Below, in pieces: positions 1 through 6,776 of a stretch of 40,357 nucleotides of DNA. Each line of letters begins with the position of its first letter. The stretch's first letter is position 1. The stretch is from a virus. The translations under genes were made by a program, and so were the position numbers. A model generated the notes under the pieces. It was not told the origin of the DNA, did not search any database, and worked only from the letters and a program-made list of their open reading frames with translations. The stretch covers positions 1 through 40,357 of IMG/VR virus record IMGVR_UViG_3300044846_004757. The stretch is one strand, 5' to 3'.

Positions 1-135
1 CTCAATCACTATTTGATTTTGTCCAACCTGTTCAGGAAGCTCATCAGCCGTATAAGGCATGCCCCCTAACTCATCGCTAAAACAAAGTCTGAATCCTTGA
101 GCCATTGCCACCTTTTTAATCATGGTGTAAGGCTT
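1..135. repeat. Terminal direct repeat, left copy
   Basis: These 135 bases are repeated at 40223-40357 with one difference (G at 127, A at 40349). The change turns a TAC codon into TAT in the leftward bet gene, so it is silent. The simplest reading is that the window is a circular or circularly permuted genome of about 40,222 bp with overlapping ends. True short terminal repeats are less likely because the repeat lies inside a coding sequence that reads through the join in frame. Confidence 0.93.
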
Positions 136-540
136 ATCAGCCCAAAACTTAGTTGGTCTACCTTCCTTAGTTTTTTGTACATATTCTGAATAGAATACTT
201 CATGCACAAAAGGATGGGTAAAATCATTACGGTGAATGGTAATAATTGCTTTTAAGCTACCATCGTCCATTTTACCATCAGTAGTAACATTCCACCCAGC
301 AAGACGACCGCTTCTTTCAGCTCGCTTGATATAAGTCTCATAACCTACAATCACGCTAAAGTTGTTTCCATACTTGCTTGCATAGATTTCACGTTTAAAT
401 GGATTAAGTCCAAAACCCTGCGCAATCTCGATAAACTGAGTTACTTCGGCTTGGGTTAGATTAGAAGCAAGGTTCATGCTTCTCAAATAATTTTTGACAC
501 GCTCAATGTCAAATGCTGCTGCTTTTTCAATGCTATTCAT
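1..540 (-). CDS. bet: Bet/RecT-family ssDNA-annealing protein, N-terminal part (continues at 39905-40357)
   Basis: Leftward gene with ATG at 540-538. It is open to base 1 and continues in frame across the circular join to a stop at 39905, giving about 285 residues. Visible Bet/RecT features are LNPFKREIYASKYG (about residue 46), FSVIVGYETYIKRAERSG, and WADKPYTMIKKVAMAQGFR followed by ELGGMPYTADEL. Family members anneal complementary single strands in phage recombination, normally alongside an exonuclease and SSB; an SSB is encoded at 36710-37075. The leader is an AAC repeat and a TATCTTTA box lies 20-27 bases upstream. Family assignment is firm; the choice of Bet rather than RecT is by sequence impression. 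Confidence 0.9.
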   Translation of the reverse strand, partial: MNSIEKAAAFDIERVKNYLRSMNLASNLTQAEVTQFIEIAQGFGLNPFKREIYASKYGNNFSVIVGYETYIKRAERSGRLAGWNVTTDGKMDDGSLKAIITIHRNDFTHPFVHEVFYSEYVQKTKEGRPTKFWADKPYTMIKKVAMAQGFRLCFSDELGGMPYTADELPEQVGQNQIVIE

Positions 541-559
541 GTTGTTGTTGTTTAAAATA

Positions 560-590
560 TAAAGATACTAATTTTCATTTTATTTTGCAA
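560..590 (-). promoter_or_regulatory. Candidate promoter for the bet-like gene
   Basis: On the leftward strand TATCTTTA (567-560) resembles the Bacteroidota -7 box TAnnTTTG, with TTG (590-588) 20 bases upstream as the -33 element. It lies inside the end of the preceding gene, about 20 bases before the bet ATG. The last -7 base deviates from consensus. Confidence 0.4.
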
Positions 591-1056
591 GCGTTATCTC
601 AACAGTAGTCTTAGATGTTTTGATAGCTGGGTGTAATTCTATCAGCTCACCTGTTGATTCATCTAAGATTGTCTGTTTAGCTTTAAGCATTTTAAGTTGG
701 TCTTCCAATGCTTTTCGTTCTGTTGCAATAGCATCTTCCCTTAACTTAATTTCAGACCAAGCTTGTGTGTTTTCAAAGTTATACCTTACTCCAGCTTCCT
801 TTTGCTTAAAAGTTACACCATGCTTAACTACACCAATTTTCGCTTCCGCACCATAGGCATCAAGTTCATTGACCGCTCGTTGGCGCAATTCATCTTTTGC
901 CATTTCAATAACCTGCGCCATAAATTCAATATGAGCAAGGGTAGATAGTGTATCAATGTTACCTTGTGATGCTTCATCAATAAGTGATTGAGCAGTCTGT
1001 TTTACGAGTGTTTTGCTAAAGGTTTCATAACCTTTTGTCTGTTGTAATGTGTTCAT
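580..1056 (-). CDS. Conserved coiled-coil phage protein upstream of bet
   Basis: 158 residues, start ATG 1056, overlapping the stop of the preceding gene by 4 bases. Residues 50-70 and 95-130 look helical and charged (LREDAIATERKALEDQLKML), suggesting a coiled coil around a central segment, GVVKHGVTFKQKEAGVRYNF. The position just before an annealing protein suggests a role in recombination or nuclease control, as with Gam or Gp157-type proteins, but no diagnostic motif of those families is visible. Function unknown. Confidence 0.75.
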   Translation of the reverse strand: MNTLQQTKGYETFSKTLVKQTAQSLIDEASQGNIDTLSTLAHIEFMAQVIEMAKDELRQRAVNELDAYGAEAKIGVVKHGVTFKQKEAGVRYNFENTQAWSEIKLREDAIATERKALEDQLKMLKAKQTILDESTGELIELHPAIKTSKTTVEITLAK

Positions 1057-1391
1057 TTGATTGAGTTTAATAATTTGATTTCTATGATGTTTTTTAAAAG
1101 TGAGCCATATTCAGCGACTACTACGCCCCGAATAACTTTAAGTACAAAGGCTTGTTCAATATGCCTTAAATCTGTTCTTTGGATATGTTTACCAAGTACA
1201 TTGCCTTTGTTAAAGTGAGTCAGAATAAACTTAATTTCTATGTCACTAAATTTATGGATACAATCACCAAATAGAGGCATATCTTTGCTCACGTTGTTGT
1301 TGTTCTCACTAATAGGTGGTTCAATGCTTAGAGCGGGGCTTATTGCTTCGCTCTTTGTTTTATTTTTAGAAGGCTTCATATTCTGTTTCAT
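1053..1391 (-). CDS. Hypothetical protein
   Basis: 112 residues from ATG 1391; a longer start at 1424 is open but overlaps the upstream gene by 59 bases, while 1391 follows an A-rich leader and overlaps by 26. The N-terminal 40 residues are polar and low complexity (K, S, N, P), followed by a basic-hydrophobic segment (HIEQAFVLKVIRGVVVAEYG). It is translationally coupled to the next gene through a 4-base stop/start overlap. Not recognised. Confidence 0.6.
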   Translation of the reverse strand: MKQNMKPSKNKTKSEAISPALSIEPPISENNNNVSKDMPLFGDCIHKFSDIEIKFILTHFNKGNVLGKHIQRTDLRHIEQAFVLKVIRGVVVAEYGSLLKNIIEIKLLNSIK

Positions 1392-1911
1392 TGTTATAGT
1401 TTTGATAGTCATAAGTAAGTTCATCTATACATTCATTCCAGCTGCTACATTTTGGAGAAACCCGTATTTGACCTAAATCATCTACTGCTATCATATTGTC
1501 GCCATAGAGTAAAAATGTTTGACAAGTATTGTCATTGCGACCTATTTCTCTTGCACCCGATAGCATTAAACCGCTAATGGCTATTTTAACAGACTCATTT
1601 GCTTTTTGCAGGTTCCACTTGCTAAAATCAAGCTCATTCATGTAGAATACACCTTCTATCTTTTCACGCGAAGCATCGGAAGACTCAATAGTACATTCAC
1701 CTACAAAGTATTCATTGACAAATGTTCCGCTAAAATCAATGACCTTCGGTGGAAAGAAGTCCCAAAAAATATAGTCAGATGGGGTTAGCTCAATATGAGA
1801 CTTTTCAGCAGGTTCTACATGCGAAAGGTAGTAAAATTTAACCGCTTCCTTTGCATCTGTAAAGGGGTGAGTAATTACTGCTCCATTACGGAAAATGTGT
1901 ACTTTGTGCAT
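1366..1911 (-). CDS. Hypothetical early protein
   Basis: 181 residues. The AAACACTTAAAA leader lies directly before the ATG. Acidic, mixed alpha/beta composition, no signal peptide or membrane segment. The sequence includes FWDFFPPKVIDFSGTF near residue 50 and a Cys-Ser-Ser-Trp segment near the end. It lies between the tiny-gene island and the recombination genes. Not recognised. Confidence 0.7.
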   Translation of the reverse strand: MHKVHIFRNGAVITHPFTDAKEAVKFYYLSHVEPAEKSHIELTPSDYIFWDFFPPKVIDFSGTFVNEYFVGECTIESSDASREKIEGVFYMNELDFSKWNLQKANESVKIAISGLMLSGAREIGRNDNTCQTFLLYGDNMIAVDDLGQIRVSPKCSSWNECIDELTYDYQNYNNETEYEAF

Positions 1912-1935
1912 AATTTTAAGTGTTTAAATTGTTAT

Positions 1936-2211
1936 TTAGATATTGAATTTTTCAATCGACTTTATACGTTCTTCTCTATCAATGTAAAGTTGGGTTAAAG
2001 CTTCTCTTTCAGCATCTTGTGACCGTTCTATTTTGCCGATAAAGTAAGCAGCAAGTAAAGCTTCCTTAGAATCTAAGTTGGAGCACATAATAGATTTTAG
2101 GACTTCTTCCAAAGTATCTTTAAAGATTATAAGTCCTACGCAATAGGCTAAAATATCTAAGCCGTCAGAATCAATGTTTAATGCGTCAATGATTGTTTTT
2201 TCATTTGCCAT
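1936..2211 (-). CDS. Small hypothetical early protein
   Basis: 91 residues from ATG 2211, chosen because the repeated leader lies just upstream at 2221-2232; a start at 2244 would put that leader inside the gene. Helical and acidic: a hydrophobic middle (LAYCVGLIIFKDTLEEVL) then a charged C-terminal helix rich in Arg and Glu. Function unknown. Confidence 0.65.
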   Translation of the reverse strand: MANEKTIIDALNIDSDGLDILAYCVGLIIFKDTLEEVLKSIMCSNLDSKEALLAAYFIGKIERSQDAEREALTQLYIDREERIKSIEKFNI

Positions 2212-2260
2212 AATAGACTGTTTTAAGTGTTTTTGAGTGTGCAATAATAGGTATAAAAAC

Positions 2261-2488
2261 TTACTTTTTTAAAAATTTAAACAAATTATTTTTTTGCGGT
2301 TTATTCATTTCAAGGTGCATGAGTTGAACATAAACATGAAACGCATTTGTATTGAAAAACTCAATCTGTTCATCCGTATAGTTGTTTTGAGTCAGAATTT
2401 CAATAGCGTTATCAAGTTCATAGCTCTCTATTGTTAATCCATTTGCCAGCAATGTTTCAGCCATTAGGCTAATAGTGTTTTTTTCCAT
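2261..2488 (-). CDS. Small acidic hypothetical protein
   Basis: 75 residues, strongly helical and acidic, ending in a basic NLFKFLKK tail. A variant of the repeated leader (2499-2512) precedes the ATG. Acidic small size is common among phage inhibitors of host proteins, but nothing specific supports that here. Confidence 0.65.
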   Translation of the reverse strand: MEKNTISLMAETLLANGLTIESYELDNAIEILTQNNYTDEQIEFFNTNAFHVYVQLMHLEMNKPQKNNLFKFLKK

Positions 2489-2560
2489 TTGACTTTTGTA
2501 TTTAAGGGTTTATATTTGCTTCTGTATTTTGTTTGTGTAAGTTTTAAGTGTTTATGTATA

Positions 2561-2597
2561 AGCAGCCCCTATGAAACGTTGTAGGGGCTGCTTTTTT
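2561..2597. terminator. Strong stem-loop, terminator-like
   Basis: A perfect 11-bp stem (2561-2571 with 2582-2592) and a 10-base loop are followed on the rightward strand by six T. It lies between two leftward genes. Read leftward it has no U-tract, so it would be a weak terminator or an RNA-stabilising hairpin there. Read rightward it is a canonical intrinsic terminator that would stop antisense transcripts. Confidence 0.6.
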
Positions 2598-2602
2598 ACT
2601 TA

Positions 2603-2881
2603 TTAAGCGTTTTGGTAGAATTCAACAGCCGTACCATAGGAATAAAAAAAGTGTTCCTCACCTGTTTCATAGTCAGTACATAGATATTCTACACCGTTAC
2701 CGAATGATGAGCAAATAGATACGCCATTTTCAAGTGCTATGTAAACATAACCTGAATTTGGGTTAAACCCTATTTCCATTATTTCATCGCCAGCACAATC
2801 ATGCGCATAAGCATCTAAAACGATTGATAATGATTTTGCCTCACAATAGGCAATGGATTGAGTGAAATTGTGTAATTGCAT
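2603..2881 (-). CDS. Small hypothetical early protein
   Basis: 92 residues; exact AAACACTTAAAA leader at 2894-2905. The middle (GFNPNSGYVYIALENGVSICS) looks like beta strands and the end is YGTAVEFYQNA. Cytosolic, acidic, three Cys. The hairpin at 2561-2597 follows its stop. Function not recognised. Confidence 0.65.
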   Translation of the reverse strand: MQLHNFTQSIAYCEAKSLSIVLDAYAHDCAGDEIMEIGFNPNSGYVYIALENGVSICSSFGNGVEYLCTDYETGEEHFFYSYGTAVEFYQNA

Positions 2882-2903
2882 TTTGATTTGATTTTTTAAG
2901 TGT

Positions 2904-3134
2904 TTATTTTAGTTTTGACAAAATATAATCTTGTGTATAGTGCATGTAGTCTTTTTCGCTTATTTCGTACATTTTACCTTTGTATTCGATTTTAAAAACG
3001 TATTGCCTACCTTGTTTTTTATAGTCAATAAAAGTATATTGATTATTTAATGGAGTTAGATAAGTACGTCCTTTTCTTGCATCTAAAACACTTTCTTTCT
3101 TTTTGTATTTACCAACTTGATTATGTTGCATCAT
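2904..3134 (-). CDS. Small basic hypothetical protein
   Basis: 76 residues, Lys/Tyr-rich and basic, with a predicted beta core (YVFKIEYKGKMYEISEKDY). Its ATG overlaps the TGA of the short upstream gene (3131-3134), indicating translational coupling. Its stop lies in the next gene's leader motif. Confidence 0.6.
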   Translation of the reverse strand: MMQHNQVGKYKKKESVLDARKGRTYLTPLNNQYTFIDYKKQGRQYVFKIEYKGKMYEISEKDYMHYTQDYILSKLK

Positions 3135-3277
3135 GGATTGATTTTTTTATACATACTCAATAACTCATTTTTCATTTGCTCATATTGCAGTGGATTTTTT
3201 TCAATCCATACGCGCTCACAATTTTGTAATTGATAATTCAGAATAGAGAATTTTTCCTTAATCATTTTTGTGTTCAT
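3131..3277 (-). CDS. Very small hypothetical protein, 48 aa
   Basis: Short reading frame, ATG 3277 to TGA 3133-3131, beginning MNTKMIKEKFSILNYQ and ending MYKKINP. An AACCCTTAAAA-type leader lies at 3288-3299, the stop overlaps the next ATG, and the frame fills an otherwise empty 150-base gap. Composition is helical and basic. Function unknown. Confidence 0.6.
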   Translation of the reverse strand: MNTKMIKEKFSILNYQLQNCERVWIEKNPLQYEQMKNELLSMYKKINP

Positions 3278-3289
3278 AGTGTTGATTTT

Positions 3290-3541
3290 TTAAGGGTTAT
3301 AGATAGCCATAAATTTGCGCGGGTTAATTTCACTTGATAGAATAACCCAATTATTTGCTTCTAACAAGTTTTTACAGGTATTCTCATAACCTGAATATGC
3401 TTCATCAATTTCAACATCGAATGAGTATTCAAGTTCTTTTATATCGCATTTTTTTAAGTCAGATATATAGCCTGTTTTCCAATTATTTTGAAAGAAACGG
3501 TTATAAGATAGTGAAGCAGTTCTTTTTTGTTGTGTGGTCAT
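3290..3541 (-). CDS. Small hypothetical early protein
   Basis: 83 residues with an acidic middle (KKCDIKELEYSFDVEIDEAY) and an aromatic, Asn-rich remainder. A leader variant at 3552-3563 precedes the ATG. The stop lies within the leader of the following 48-aa gene. Not recognised. Confidence 0.6.
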   Translation of the reverse strand: MTTQQKRTASLSYNRFFQNNWKTGYISDLKKCDIKELEYSFDVEIDEAYSGYENTCKNLLEANNWVILSSEINPRKFMAIYNP

Positions 3542-3563
3542 AGTATTGATTTTTTAAGGGTTA

Positions 3564-3716
3564 TTAATTTACGCTCCAAACATAGATACCCTTTTCAGAA
3601 TATCTTGGAAAGGTTATAAGTTGGACTGTATTGTACTTATTGTATAAGTTACCTTGAAATTTGCTTGCAACCATCATAGAAGCAAACGACTTGCGAATGA
3701 ATTTTTTTGTGTGCAT
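3564..3716 (-). CDS. Very small basic protein, 50 aa
   Basis: Reading frame from ATG 3716 to TAA 3566-3564; begins MHTKKFIRKSFASMMVASKF and ends GIYVWSVN. Net basic and aromatic. It fills the gap between two leftward genes, with a T-rich leader upstream. Function unknown. Confidence 0.5.
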   Translation of the reverse strand: MHTKKFIRKSFASMMVASKFQGNLYNKYNTVQLITFPRYSEKGIYVWSVN

Positions 3717-3735
3717 GGTAATAAGATTTTTGTGT

Positions 3736-3927
3736 TTATAGTGAGTGTGTATTGCCTTTATAGATAAACGCGGTTGCGATTTTGTCAGGAAAGTTTTTTT
3801 GGAAACGATTGTTTCTTTTGCTTACTTCATATTTGATAGTAGATAGGTTCCACCTACCATCAATATACATTTGACCATCGGTTGCAATAATTTCGATACC
3901 GTTTCTTACTAATTGTATTCTGTTCAT
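3736..3927 (-). CDS. Small hypothetical protein
   Basis: 63 residues from ATG 3927, preferred over a longer start at 3996 because the leader variant (3937-3948) and a good promoter (3967-3996) lie in between. Sequence begins MNRIQLVRNGIEIIATDGQM; looks like a small beta-rich, basic protein. Confidence 0.6.
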   Translation of the reverse strand: MNRIQLVRNGIEIIATDGQMYIDGRWNLSTIKYEVSKRNNRFQKNFPDKIATAFIYKGNTHSL

Positions 3928-3966
3928 AATAGTATTTTTTAAGTGTGTTATGTTTTTTTGACTTTG

Positions 3967-3996
3967 CAAAGATAAACAATATTTTATGCAATGCAA
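3967..3996 (-). promoter_or_regulatory. Bacteroidota-type promoter, leftward
   Basis: TATCTTTG (3974-3967) matches the -7 consensus TAnnTTTG and TTG (3996-3994) lies 19 bases upstream as the -33 element. It is followed by the repeated leader and the ATG at 3927, giving a short untranslated leader. It would serve the downstream half of the tiny-gene island. Confidence 0.6.
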
Positions 3997-4053
3997 GTTT
4001 TTTTTTATTTTTTTTGTTTATTTTTTATGTACCCGATAATAGGTATTTTTGAG

Positions 4054-4317
4054 TTATGCGGTAATAGCGTTTTTTGCCAGCTCAATTTGCGCTCGTTTCA
4101 ATTTAGTGTGTAAAGCATCAGCCATAAAGCGAAAAGCGAAATATTGATAGTGTCGCCCTACCCTACCTTTTTTCACAAGGTCAAAGGACACAAAGAAACA
4201 AGGCTTGTTTAGTTGCAACCTGTTATGGCACAAGCCTACATTGACTCCATTAATTGAGTCAAAATTGAGAGTTTCAACTTGTTTCTTTTCTTCAGAATAA
4301 AAATAGATTGTTTGCAT
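4054..4317 (-). CDS. Small basic hypothetical protein
   Basis: 87 residues. Beta-rich first half (VNVGLCHNRLQLNKPCFFVSF), then a basic helix (LHTKLKRAQIELAKNAITA). Leader variant at 4326-4337. The roughly 125 AT-rich bases downstream before the next gene contain the promoter and leader described above. Confidence 0.6.
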   Translation of the reverse strand: MQTIYFYSEEKKQVETLNFDSINGVNVGLCHNRLQLNKPCFFVSFDLVKKGRVGRHYQYFAFRFMADALHTKLKRAQIELAKNAITA

Positions 4318-4394
4318 AGTGTATTTTTTAACTGTTTAAATTTTGATTGTAATGGCTCAAAATTGAGCGCAAATTAGTTTTGAAGGGTAGAATA

Positions 4395-4426
4395 AGCCCC
4401 TGACTTTTCAAAGGGTTAAAGGGGCT
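4395..4426. terminator. Stem-loop after a small leftward gene
   Basis: A 7-bp stem (4395-4401 with 4420-4426) encloses an 18-base loop, just beyond the stop of the 55-aa leftward gene. There is no U-tract on the leftward strand, so its action as an intrinsic terminator is uncertain. Confidence 0.35.
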
Positions 4427-4440
4427 GAAAATTGATTTTT

Positions 4441-4608
4441 TCAATACATAGCCGAAAGGCTGCATTCATATTCACTTTTGTATAAAAAAATACCTTTGTA
4501 GTATTTATGGCCGTTTCTTATTTCGACCTCGTTTTTTTTCAGGTCAACACAACTGTATTGACCCGTTTTTTGTCCTGTATAGTCACGTTCACAATAATAA
4601 TATTTCAT
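4441..4608 (-). CDS. Very small hypothetical protein, 55 aa
   Basis: ATG 4608 to TGA 4443-4441. Begins MKYYYCERDYTGQKTGQYSC and ends ECSLSAMY. Tyr-rich with three Cys, beta-like. The start is preceded by an A-rich leader, as in neighbouring genes, and a hairpin follows the stop. Confidence 0.55.
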   Translation of the reverse strand: MKYYYCERDYTGQKTGQYSCVDLKKNEVEIRNGHKYYKGIFLYKSEYECSLSAMY

Positions 4609-4616
4609 GTTTTTTT

Positions 4617-4781
4617 TTAGTTGTTGGTTGTTTCTTCTATCGTTGGTTGGTTGTTGCCACGCCTTAACAGGTTAGAATATTTCAACGCGTCGATGTACGA
4701 TTGAAAAGAAAAGGAACGTGTTGATACATTAGGCCAACGGCCAACGGTATATTTTACCAAATAACTTTTTTGTGTGTTCAT
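4617..4781 (-). CDS. Very small hypothetical protein, 54 aa
   Basis: ATG 4781 to TAA 4619-4617; begins MNTQKSYLVKYTVGRWPNVS and ends with an Asn/Thr-rich tail. It shares the ATGAACAC start seen in several neighbours. Function unknown. Confidence 0.55.
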   Translation of the reverse strand: MNTQKSYLVKYTVGRWPNVSTRSFSFQSYIDALKYSNLLRRGNNQPTIEETTNN

Positions 4782-4793
4782 AGTGTTCATTTT

Positions 4794-5003
4794 TTAGTTA
4801 GCAGTAACAAGATAGAAAAAATATTTTTTGTTCGGTAAATTGCCCTCTGGATATACTCTCAAATAAATACCCTCAGGTTCATAGATATAGTAAGCGTGAG
4901 GCCGTTCGCATGAATAACCCGAACCTGAAAATAGTTCTTTGACTCCATGCCAAGAAATTATTTTTTCAATCTTATCGTGACATATTTTTTCGTTTGTATT
5001 CAT
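4794..5003 (-). CDS. Small hypothetical protein
   Basis: 69 residues; exact repeated leader at 5007-5018, 3 bases from the ATG. The first half is helical (MNTNEKICHDKIEKIISWHG), the second Tyr-rich beta (HAYYIYEPEGIYLRVYPEG). Not recognised. Confidence 0.65.
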   Translation of the reverse strand: MNTNEKICHDKIEKIISWHGVKELFSGSGYSCERPHAYYIYEPEGIYLRVYPEGNLPNKKYFFYLVTAN

Positions 5004-5070
5004 GTTTTTTAAGTGTTTAATATAGGCGGGTATATTTCAACCCGCCCTTGTTTATTGATGAATTGATGTA

Positions 5071-5346
5071 TTAATAAACCCGCACGCAATAAAGTGCGAC
5101 CGTTCCGCAAGGGCTTAATTTGATAAGCTCGCCAGCTACATTTGAAATATGTCTGGCACCGTCCCAAACTTTGCTGTTTACTCGCATAAAGTCATGCAAT
5201 GATATTACGCCCCGTTCCGTTTCTATATAGTTACTATTTTCGGCCTCATCTTCATAAAGAGTCAACATATCTTGTTGGTTGTCAATTTCAAGTTCGTAAA
5301 AGTTTACGACGTCGCAACGTTGGAAAAAAACTGTTTTGTGTAGCAT
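5071..5346 (-). CDS. Small hypothetical protein
   Basis: 91 residues, acidic N-terminal two thirds with a basic end. It contains a repeated-strand pattern (VVNFYELEIDNQQDML). Leader variant at 5358-5369. From here to 6612 the genes are visibly more GC-rich than those at 2-4.6 kb, suggesting a different recent source. Confidence 0.65.
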   Translation of the reverse strand: MLHKTVFFQRCDVVNFYELEIDNQQDMLTLYEDEAENSNYIETERGVISLHDFMRVNSKVWDGARHISNVAGELIKLSPCGTVALYCVRVY

Positions 5347-5374
5347 GGTATTGTATTTTTTAAGTGTTGAGTGT

Positions 5375-5668
5375 TTAATTTAATTCTGAAAGTAGTTTGT
5401 TGATACGTTCGCAAGTGTCGGCTATATTATAAGATTGAAATACGATGCCGCCCCCGTAACGTTTAGCGGTATATTTTCGCCCGCCTAATTTGTTGGCACG
5501 TTTGCAAGCAAGTGCGTAAAGTTGGGTGTAATTAGTCAGGCCGTATGAGTTCCGCTCGTTGGTTGTTAGCAGGTCGAAAAGGTGGCATATATAGCGCGGG
5601 TTGCCATAAATATCTAATGTAGTGCGGGTGAAATTGTCAGGGGTGACGGGTTGAAAGTGTGTGTTCAT
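5375..5668 (-). CDS. Small basic hypothetical protein
   Basis: 97 residues, basic. Central part ALACKRANKLGGRKYTAKRY is strongly positive and could contact nucleic acid. The end has a helical NIADTCERINKLLSEL. The gene is separated by 4 bases from the upstream gene's stop. Not recognised. Confidence 0.65.
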   Translation of the reverse strand: MNTHFQPVTPDNFTRTTLDIYGNPRYICHLFDLLTTNERNSYGLTNYTQLYALACKRANKLGGRKYTAKRYGGGIVFQSYNIADTCERINKLLSELN

Positions 5669-5672
5669 GTTA

Positions 5673-5888
5673 TTATTTTTTTAGTATTAGTTTCAAGGTT
5701 AAATGAAAGTCACCGCAGATAGCATAGGCCAAATTAGTTTGTGACGGTTTAAATTCTTGTTGTGGGTAAGGTAGATTGTTTTTTATCCCGTGGAAGATTT
5801 CAACGGCCGCTTCAATGTTTTCTGTTGAGTAAGTATCGGTTGAATTGTGCAACTCGTTGAACGAGGAAATTTCAAAAATGTATGGCAT
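5673..5888 (-). CDS. Small acidic hypothetical protein
   Basis: 71 residues, acidic. Start ATG 5888, with a degenerate leader (TTTTAGGGGTTA on the rightward strand) at 5899-5910. Segment IEAAVEIFHGIKNNLPYPQQ is helical. No recognised domain. Confidence 0.6.
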   Translation of the reverse strand: MPYIFEISSFNELHNSTDTYSTENIEAAVEIFHGIKNNLPYPQQEFKPSQTNLAYAICGDFHLTLKLILKK

Positions 5889-5957
5889 AAGGTTTATGTT
5901 TTAGGGGTTAATAAGGGGCGGCACAATTAACCGCCCCGTGTTTATTTGCTTGTTGTT

Positions 5958-6149
5958 TTACTTTGCCTTGTTTACTGTATAGCCAAGCTCAGCGGCTACA
6001 TAGTTGATGTGTTTAGATGTAGTGACCGACCACCAACCGCGCGCGGTTACTGTTTTCATTTTGTGGTCAATAGTTGCAACGTGTGTTAAGTAGCTGAAAA
6101 CGTCGCAACCGTCAACGCGCAGGTTCTCTTTGTATCTTGTGAGGTTCAT
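5958..6149 (-). CDS. Small basic hypothetical protein
   Basis: 63 residues, basic, with a Trp pair in VTARGWWSVTTSKHINYVAA. Possibly a small nucleic-acid-binding or inhibitor protein, but no motif decides it. The gene is GC-richer than the arm average. Confidence 0.6.
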   Translation of the reverse strand: MNLTRYKENLRVDGCDVFSYLTHVATIDHKMKTVTARGWWSVTTSKHINYVAAELGYTVNKAK

Positions 6150-6174
6150 GTTGTTGTGTATTAAGTTGTTTGTT

Positions 6175-6375
6175 TTAGTTATTTGACCAACCGCAACCCT
6201 TGTTATTGGTGTTCATGTAATGGCCGCCCGTGTGTTTATGTGAGAGGTGGCGTTGGTAACCGTTGCCCGTGTTGCGTGTTGTGCCGCATGATGCAAGCAA
6301 GCAAGCAAGCAAGGCGAAAAGGGTAATACATACGACGATGTTACGTTGTGTTAGGGTGTGAAGTGCTTTGTTCAT
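6175..6375 (-). CDS. Small phage lipoprotein with repeat-encoded signal peptide
   Basis: 66 residues. A basic start is followed by a hydrophobic stretch (IVVCITLFALLACLLASC) ending in a lipobox LASC near residue 30, so export and lipid attachment are likely. The mature part is short, His/Asn/Gly-rich and ends KGCGWSNN. The signal-peptide core is encoded by five GCAA repeats (6293-6312). Exact repeated leader at 6386-6397. A surface role such as superinfection exclusion is inference only. Confidence 0.7.
   Translation of the reverse strand: MNKALHTLTQRNIVVCITLFALLACLLASCGTTRNTGNGYQRHLSHKHTGGHYMNTNNKGCGWSNN
6293..6313. repeat. Tetranucleotide repeat (GCAA)5 in lipoprotein gene
   Basis: Five tandem GCAA units followed by G, lying in the signal-peptide codons of the leftward lipoprotein gene. 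Gain or loss of one unit would shift the frame before the lipobox. Confidence 0.85.
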
Positions 6376-6414
6376 TGTGTTGTTTTTTTAAGTGTTTATT
6401 GTGTTGTGTATTGA

Positions 6415-6612
6415 TTAGCCTACAAAGATTGAGTTAAAATGTATGACAACGTCCCACGCGTCGCAGTCGCTTGCCTTTACTCGTTTAATCCATTCCGTCT
6501 TTGACTGCTTAAGAGTTAAGCCGTTGTCAGGGCTTAATATTACATGGGCGTAAAGTGTTGTATCTCTTTGAAGTGCTGAGATAAATTCTTTTCTTGTTAG
6601 TGTTGTGTTCAT
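6415..6612 (-). CDS. First gene of leftward arm, small hypothetical
   Basis: 65 residues, starting MNTTLTRKEFISALQRDTTL. Helical N-terminal half, Trp-containing C-terminal half (SKTEWIKRVKASDCDAWDVV). It is the first gene left of the divergent region and so probably among the earliest expressed. Function unknown. Confidence 0.65.
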   Translation of the reverse strand: MNTTLTRKEFISALQRDTTLYAHVILSPDNGLTLKQSKTEWIKRVKASDCDAWDVVIHFNSIFVG

Positions 6613-6657
6613 TTTGTGTGTTTATTAGTGGTTAGTGGTTCATTGCCTAACCCGATA

Positions 6658-6665
6658 CGAAGATA
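6658..6665 (-). promoter_or_regulatory. Possible -7 box for the leftward arm
   Basis: TATCTTCG on the leftward strand differs by one base from TAnnTTTG and lies 46 bases before the first leftward ATG (6612). No clear TTTG is seen at the expected -33 distance (TTAG instead). Confidence 0.3.
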
Positions 6666-6776
6666 CTACAAATAAACGTTGATCCTAAAAAAAAGTCACT
6701 TTTATATCGATATTTTTATGCAATTGGTCGAATTTATTTAGTTGGTTGAAAATCAATGAGTTACGTGTTTATTATG

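Larger units (their letters stand above)
1914..6398 (-). promoter_or_regulatory. Repeated leader motif AAACACTTAAAA before early genes
   Basis: The 12-mer AAACACTTAAAA (leftward strand) occurs exactly at 1914-1925, 2221-2232, 2542-2553, 2894-2905, 5007-5018 and 6386-6397. One-base variants lie at 3937-3948, 4326-4337 and 5358-5369, and AACCCTTAAAA variants at 3288-3299 and 3552-3563. Nearly all sit 3-25 bases before an ATG and often contain the stop of the upstream gene. Position suggests a translation enhancer or per-gene regulatory site. It does not resemble a TAnnTTTG promoter. I did not see it in the replication or late arms. Confidence 0.65.

Noticed and set aside
763-948. Rightward short frames inside the leftward arm
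   Set aside because: Antisense to well-supported leftward genes, with no leaders and unnatural composition.
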